DNA of 28,958 nucleotides from Methanoregula sp. (GTDB lineage: Archaea > Halobacteriota > Methanomicrobia > Methanomicrobiales > Methanospirillaceae), in contig JAURZP010000134.1 in assembly GCA_030653335.1 (NCBI GenBank), forward strand, positions 1-28,958. The letters run 5' to 3'. Shown here one piece after another: positions 26,641 through 28,958 of this stretch (its first letter is position 1; each line of letters begins with the position of its first letter). Below the pieces are notes generated by a model. It worked only from the letters and a program-made list of their open reading frames with translations, was not told where the DNA came from and searched no databases. The translations under genes were made by a program, and so were the position numbers.

Positions 26641-27534
26641 ATGATCGTAGATCCAATTGGAGATCTCCTCTCCGCGCTCAAAGCGGGTATCCCGGATCCC
26701 AATATACTGCCAACCCGTGCCCGTGAAGTGTTCTCCGCTTTGTATGTGGAGTTCCAGGAGATTGAGCAGCCGAAGCTGGAACACGTGGTGATCCGTGACG
26801 GTCTGGACGGGTTCTGGATCACCGTTCCTGAATCCCTACCACAACGAACGGTTCTCTTCTTCCATGGCGGGGGATTTACCGTGGGTTCGACCCGCGATCA
26901 TATCGGCATCTGCACAAATCTTGCCCGCCTCTGCCGCTCACAGGTCTTCTCGGTGGACTATCGGCTGGCGCCCGAACATCCATTTCCCGCAGCCGCAGAC
27001 GATGCACTCTGTGCCTACCGGTATCTCACGGCTCATGGCATTCTTCCCCATCATATTATTCCGGTAGGCATCTCGGCCGGAGGCACACTCGTGCTCGATC
27101 TCTTAATCTCTGCAAGGGATAAAAAACTGGCTCTTCCCCTTGCAGCTGTCTGCCTTTCGCCAGTGACCGATATGCATTTTTCCGGAGAATCCATCGAGAG
27201 AAACAAGGGACTTGACTGGATCACCCCGGCCCGGCTTCATTCCATCCGCACCGTGTACCTTGCAGGAAAAGATCCAAACGATCCCCTTGCCTCACCGGTG
27301 CATGCCCGCCTGCATGGCCTTCCCCGGCTCTATATCCAGATTGGGACTCACGAGCTCTTACTCTCGGATGTGGCGGCGTTTGTCCAGAAAGCGCGCTGGG
27401 CTGGTTCTCCGGTCCAGCTGGAACTCTGGGAAGGGATGTTCCACTGCTGGCAGGTTTTTTCACGCGATGTGCCGGAAGCAAAGCGGGCAATCGAGCACAT
27501 TGGATCATTTGTGCAGGACGCCCTGAACCGGTAG
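26641..27534 (+). CDS. Alpha/beta hydrolase, HSL-type esterase
   Basis: The 297-residue cytosolic protein is of the hormone-sensitive-lipase esterase family, which cuts short acyl esters. Seen: HGGG (75-78) oxyanion hole, VDYRLAPEHPFPAAADDA (105-122), nucleophile elbow GISAGG with S145, acid D243 in LLSDVA and H268 in FHCW. All catalytic parts are present. The N-terminal cap region is normal. The start ATG lacks a clear ribosome site; a TATA-like GGTTATATCC (26570-26579) precedes it. It sits among surface-protein genes, but no shared role is evident. Confidence 0.92.
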   Translation: MIVDPIGDLLSALKAGIPDPNILPTRAREVFSALYVEFQEIEQPKLEHVVIRDGLDGFWITVPESLPQRTVLFFHGGGFTVGSTRDHIGICTNLARLCRSQVFSVDYRLAPEHPFPAAADDALCAYRYLTAHGILPHHIIPVGISAGGTLVLDLLISARDKKLALPLAAVCLSPVTDMHFSGESIERNKGLDWITPARLHSIRTVYLAGKDPNDPLASPVHARLHGLPRLYIQIGTHELLLSDVAAFVQKARWAGSPVQLELWEGMFHCWQVFSRDVPEAKRAIEHIGSFVQDALNR

Positions 27535-27540
27535 CCTGAA

Positions 27541-27549
27541 AATATAAAC
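27541..27549 (+). promoter_or_regulatory. TATA-like box of the 27596 surface-protein gene
   Basis: AATATAAAC lies about 50 nt before the ATG at 27596, predicting a transcription start near 27570 and a leader of about 25 nt. It follows closely after the esterase stop, so the surface protein may have its own promoter. Confidence 0.4.
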
Positions 27550-27595
27550 GATACATCTATCTTTTTTCCGGCCGACAACCCTTGGTTGAACTTAT

Positions 27596-28222
27596 ATGAT
27601 CCGCAGAATTACTCTACTCTCTCTTACGATTGCTTTGAGCCTGCTTCTGGTCACACCGGTATCGGCAACATACTCACTCTCCAGTGTGTCCTATATGCCT
27701 AATCCCCCTCTGGTGACTGGCGGGCAGCAGCAGGTGACTGCGACATACTACATCGGCCCCTCTGGCAGCACCACGTTTATCAAAGGTCACGAGCTCCAGA
27801 TGCAGACCGATCTTGTGAATGCCCGTTGGAACATACAGGTTCTTCAGAATGGCCGGAATGCCGCACAGCAGAGTGCATCGGGCTCTGCAGCGTTTGTGAA
27901 CGGGGTGATCCTCTCCTACCCCAACAGCAACGATGTCTCCCTTCAGGTCACTGTTGACGGAGTCGTTCCCCAGACGCAAAGCGTTCAGGTGATGCTGTTG
28001 CAGGCAGAAGAGATTGACAATACCGGAAACATCGTACCGGGCAGCGTGATAACGCTAAGCCAGCCCGTGGCAGGACAACCGGCAACCCCAGTACAGACTG
28101 CGATTCCCACGCTCACACCCACAAAAGTTCCACCCTCCCCTACAAAGTCTGCTGGATTTCCGGCAGCTGCCGGGATTCTCGCAATCAGTCTCGTATTTTT
28201 GATGTTCCGTAGCGGCAGATAA
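27596..28222 (+). CDS. Membrane-anchored surface protein, unknown function
   Basis: The 208-residue protein has a signal peptide (1-24, cut after VSA), a strand-rich extracellular domain (about 25-150), a Pro/Thr-rich stalk (PTLTPTKVPPSPTK) and a C-terminal membrane helix (about 184-203) with a basic tail. The domain organisation matches that of the PEGA protein two genes upstream, although the sequence is unrelated. No catalytic motif or named family is recognised. Confidence 0.78.
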   Translation: MIRRITLLSLTIALSLLLVTPVSATYSLSSVSYMPNPPLVTGGQQQVTATYYIGPSGSTTFIKGHELQMQTDLVNARWNIQVLQNGRNAAQQSASGSAAFVNGVILSYPNSNDVSLQVTVDGVVPQTQSVQVMLLQAEEIDNTGNIVPGSVITLSQPVAGQPATPVQTAIPTLTPTKVPPSPTKSAGFPAAAGILAISLVFLMFRSGR

Positions 28223-28310
28223 CTGCAATGGGAGAAACGGTCCATTCACACACTCCCGTCAGTGCGGGTTCAGAAACTTCATCATATGAAACGTCCCAGC
28301 TGTTGATCGT

Positions 28311-28958
28311 ATGTTTGAAAGTATTGGCAGAAGTTTCGCACTCGTAAAGACGAGCTGGAACATTCTTATGGGTGACAAAAAACTCCTCGTATTTCCCATT
28401 TTTTCGGGCGTCGTGTCGCTCATTGTCCTTCTCACCTTTGCGCTTCCGCTCCTGTTTACGGACACTTTCATGAACTCTGGCGACCTTGGCCCGATTATGT
28501 TCTACGGACTCCTGTTTGTCTTTTACGCGGTCAGCTATTTTGTTGTGATCTTCTTTAACACGGCATTGATCACCTGCGTCAATGCACGGCTGAACGGGAA
28601 GGAAGCAACGATTGGCGATGGGCTTTCGAATGCCATGCGGCACTTTGGTTCGATCCTTGCATGGGCCCTGATCTCTGCAACCGTCGGGTTGATTCTCCAG
28701 GCTCTTGAGGAAAAGTTTGGTTTTATCGGCCAGATTGCGGCAGTACTGGTTGGCGGTGCATGGGGACTTTTCACCTACTTTGTTGTCCCGATCCTCATCC
28801 TTGAAGACAAAGGCGTTGTCGATTCGGTAAAAGACTCCGTCTCCTTGATCAAAAAGACCTGGGGCGAGAGTATCGTTGGCGGCGGCTCAATCTTCCTTGT
28901 CTTTTTGGCGATTGGGCTTGTAGCCTGTATTGGTATCTTTGTCATCTGGGTAATCAGT
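28311..28958 (+). CDS. Membrane protein, DUF6159-like, partial at window end
   Basis: From the ATG at 28311 a frame of 216 codons is open to the last base, so the gene continues beyond the window. The N-terminus MFESIGRSFALVKTSWNILM followed by KKLLVFPIFSG, then several membrane helices and the motif LEDKGVVDSVKDSVSLIKKT, matches polytopic proteins of the DUF6159 type as I remember them. No reaction is known. There is no ribosome site. An AT-rich TCATATGA about 25 nt upstream may place transcription start at the ATG. A minus-strand frame over 28185-28643 is its antisense shadow. Confidence 0.8.
   Translation, partial: MFESIGRSFALVKTSWNILMGDKKLLVFPIFSGVVSLIVLLTFALPLLFTDTFMNSGDLGPIMFYGLLFVFYAVSYFVVIFFNTALITCVNARLNGKEATIGDGLSNAMRHFGSILAWALISATVGLILQALEEKFGFIGQIAAVLVGGAWGLFTYFVVPILILEDKGVVDSVKDSVSLIKKTWGESIVGGGSIFLVFLAIGLVACIGIFVIWVIS

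Noticed and set aside
28185..28643. 152-codon minus-strand open frame near the end
   Set aside because: Antisense to the DUF6159-like membrane protein, whose plus-strand translation is clearly membrane-like.

Overview
The window looks like chromosome of a hydrogenotrophic methanogen of the order Methanomicrobiales (Euryarchaeota), most likely a Methanoregula/Methanosphaerula-type organism. The order-level call rests on an archaeal 16S/23S pair, bulge-helix-bulge rRNA processing stems, a coenzyme F420 gene (cofE), TATA-type promoters, an smc-scpA operon, a FilR1-type regulator and PEGA/lipoprotein surface proteins. The genus-level guess is inference, since no database search was possible.

Layout. 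(1) Positions 413-4089, minus strand: a tight operon glyA-folD-dihydropteroate synthase-like-cofE for C1-carrier and F420 cofactor metabolism. (2) Positions 4486-9391, plus strand: a chromosome-segregation operon of a small coiled-coil protein, smc (TTG start) and scpA, followed by an alpha/beta hydrolase. (3) Positions 10228-16309: a complete rRNA operon with about 700 bp of gene-free upstream DNA, two nearly identical tandem promoters, 16S, a decayed tRNA-Ala-like remnant in the spacer, 23S, tRNA-Cys(GCA) and 5S. Both large rRNAs are enclosed by textbook BHB stems with AAA bulges. (4) Positions 16310-22750: an unstable accessory stretch. A second full 5S copy lies 2.5 kb downstream of the first. 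Between them a middle 5S copy seems to have been split by about 2 kb carrying a frameshifted acylphosphatase, an intact membrane-anchored SagB-like nitroreductase and a broken endonuclease V. Further on are a FilR1/DUF1724 regulator, a UbiA-family prenyltransferase, two small unknown proteins, a truncated methyltransferase and yet another 5S fragment. (5) Positions 22751-28958: a cell-surface cluster with a secreted 56-cysteine repeat protein, a lipoprotein, a triple-PEGA membrane-anchored protein, an HSL-type esterase, another membrane-anchored surface protein and the start of a DUF6159-like membrane protein that runs off the window.

The most unusual element is the 5S-derived mosaic downstream of the rRNA operon (two full copies plus three fragments), with decayed genes lodged between the fragments. 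The second is the cysteine-repeat secreted protein. I did not find a CRISPR array, transposase, integrase or a recognisable defence system.
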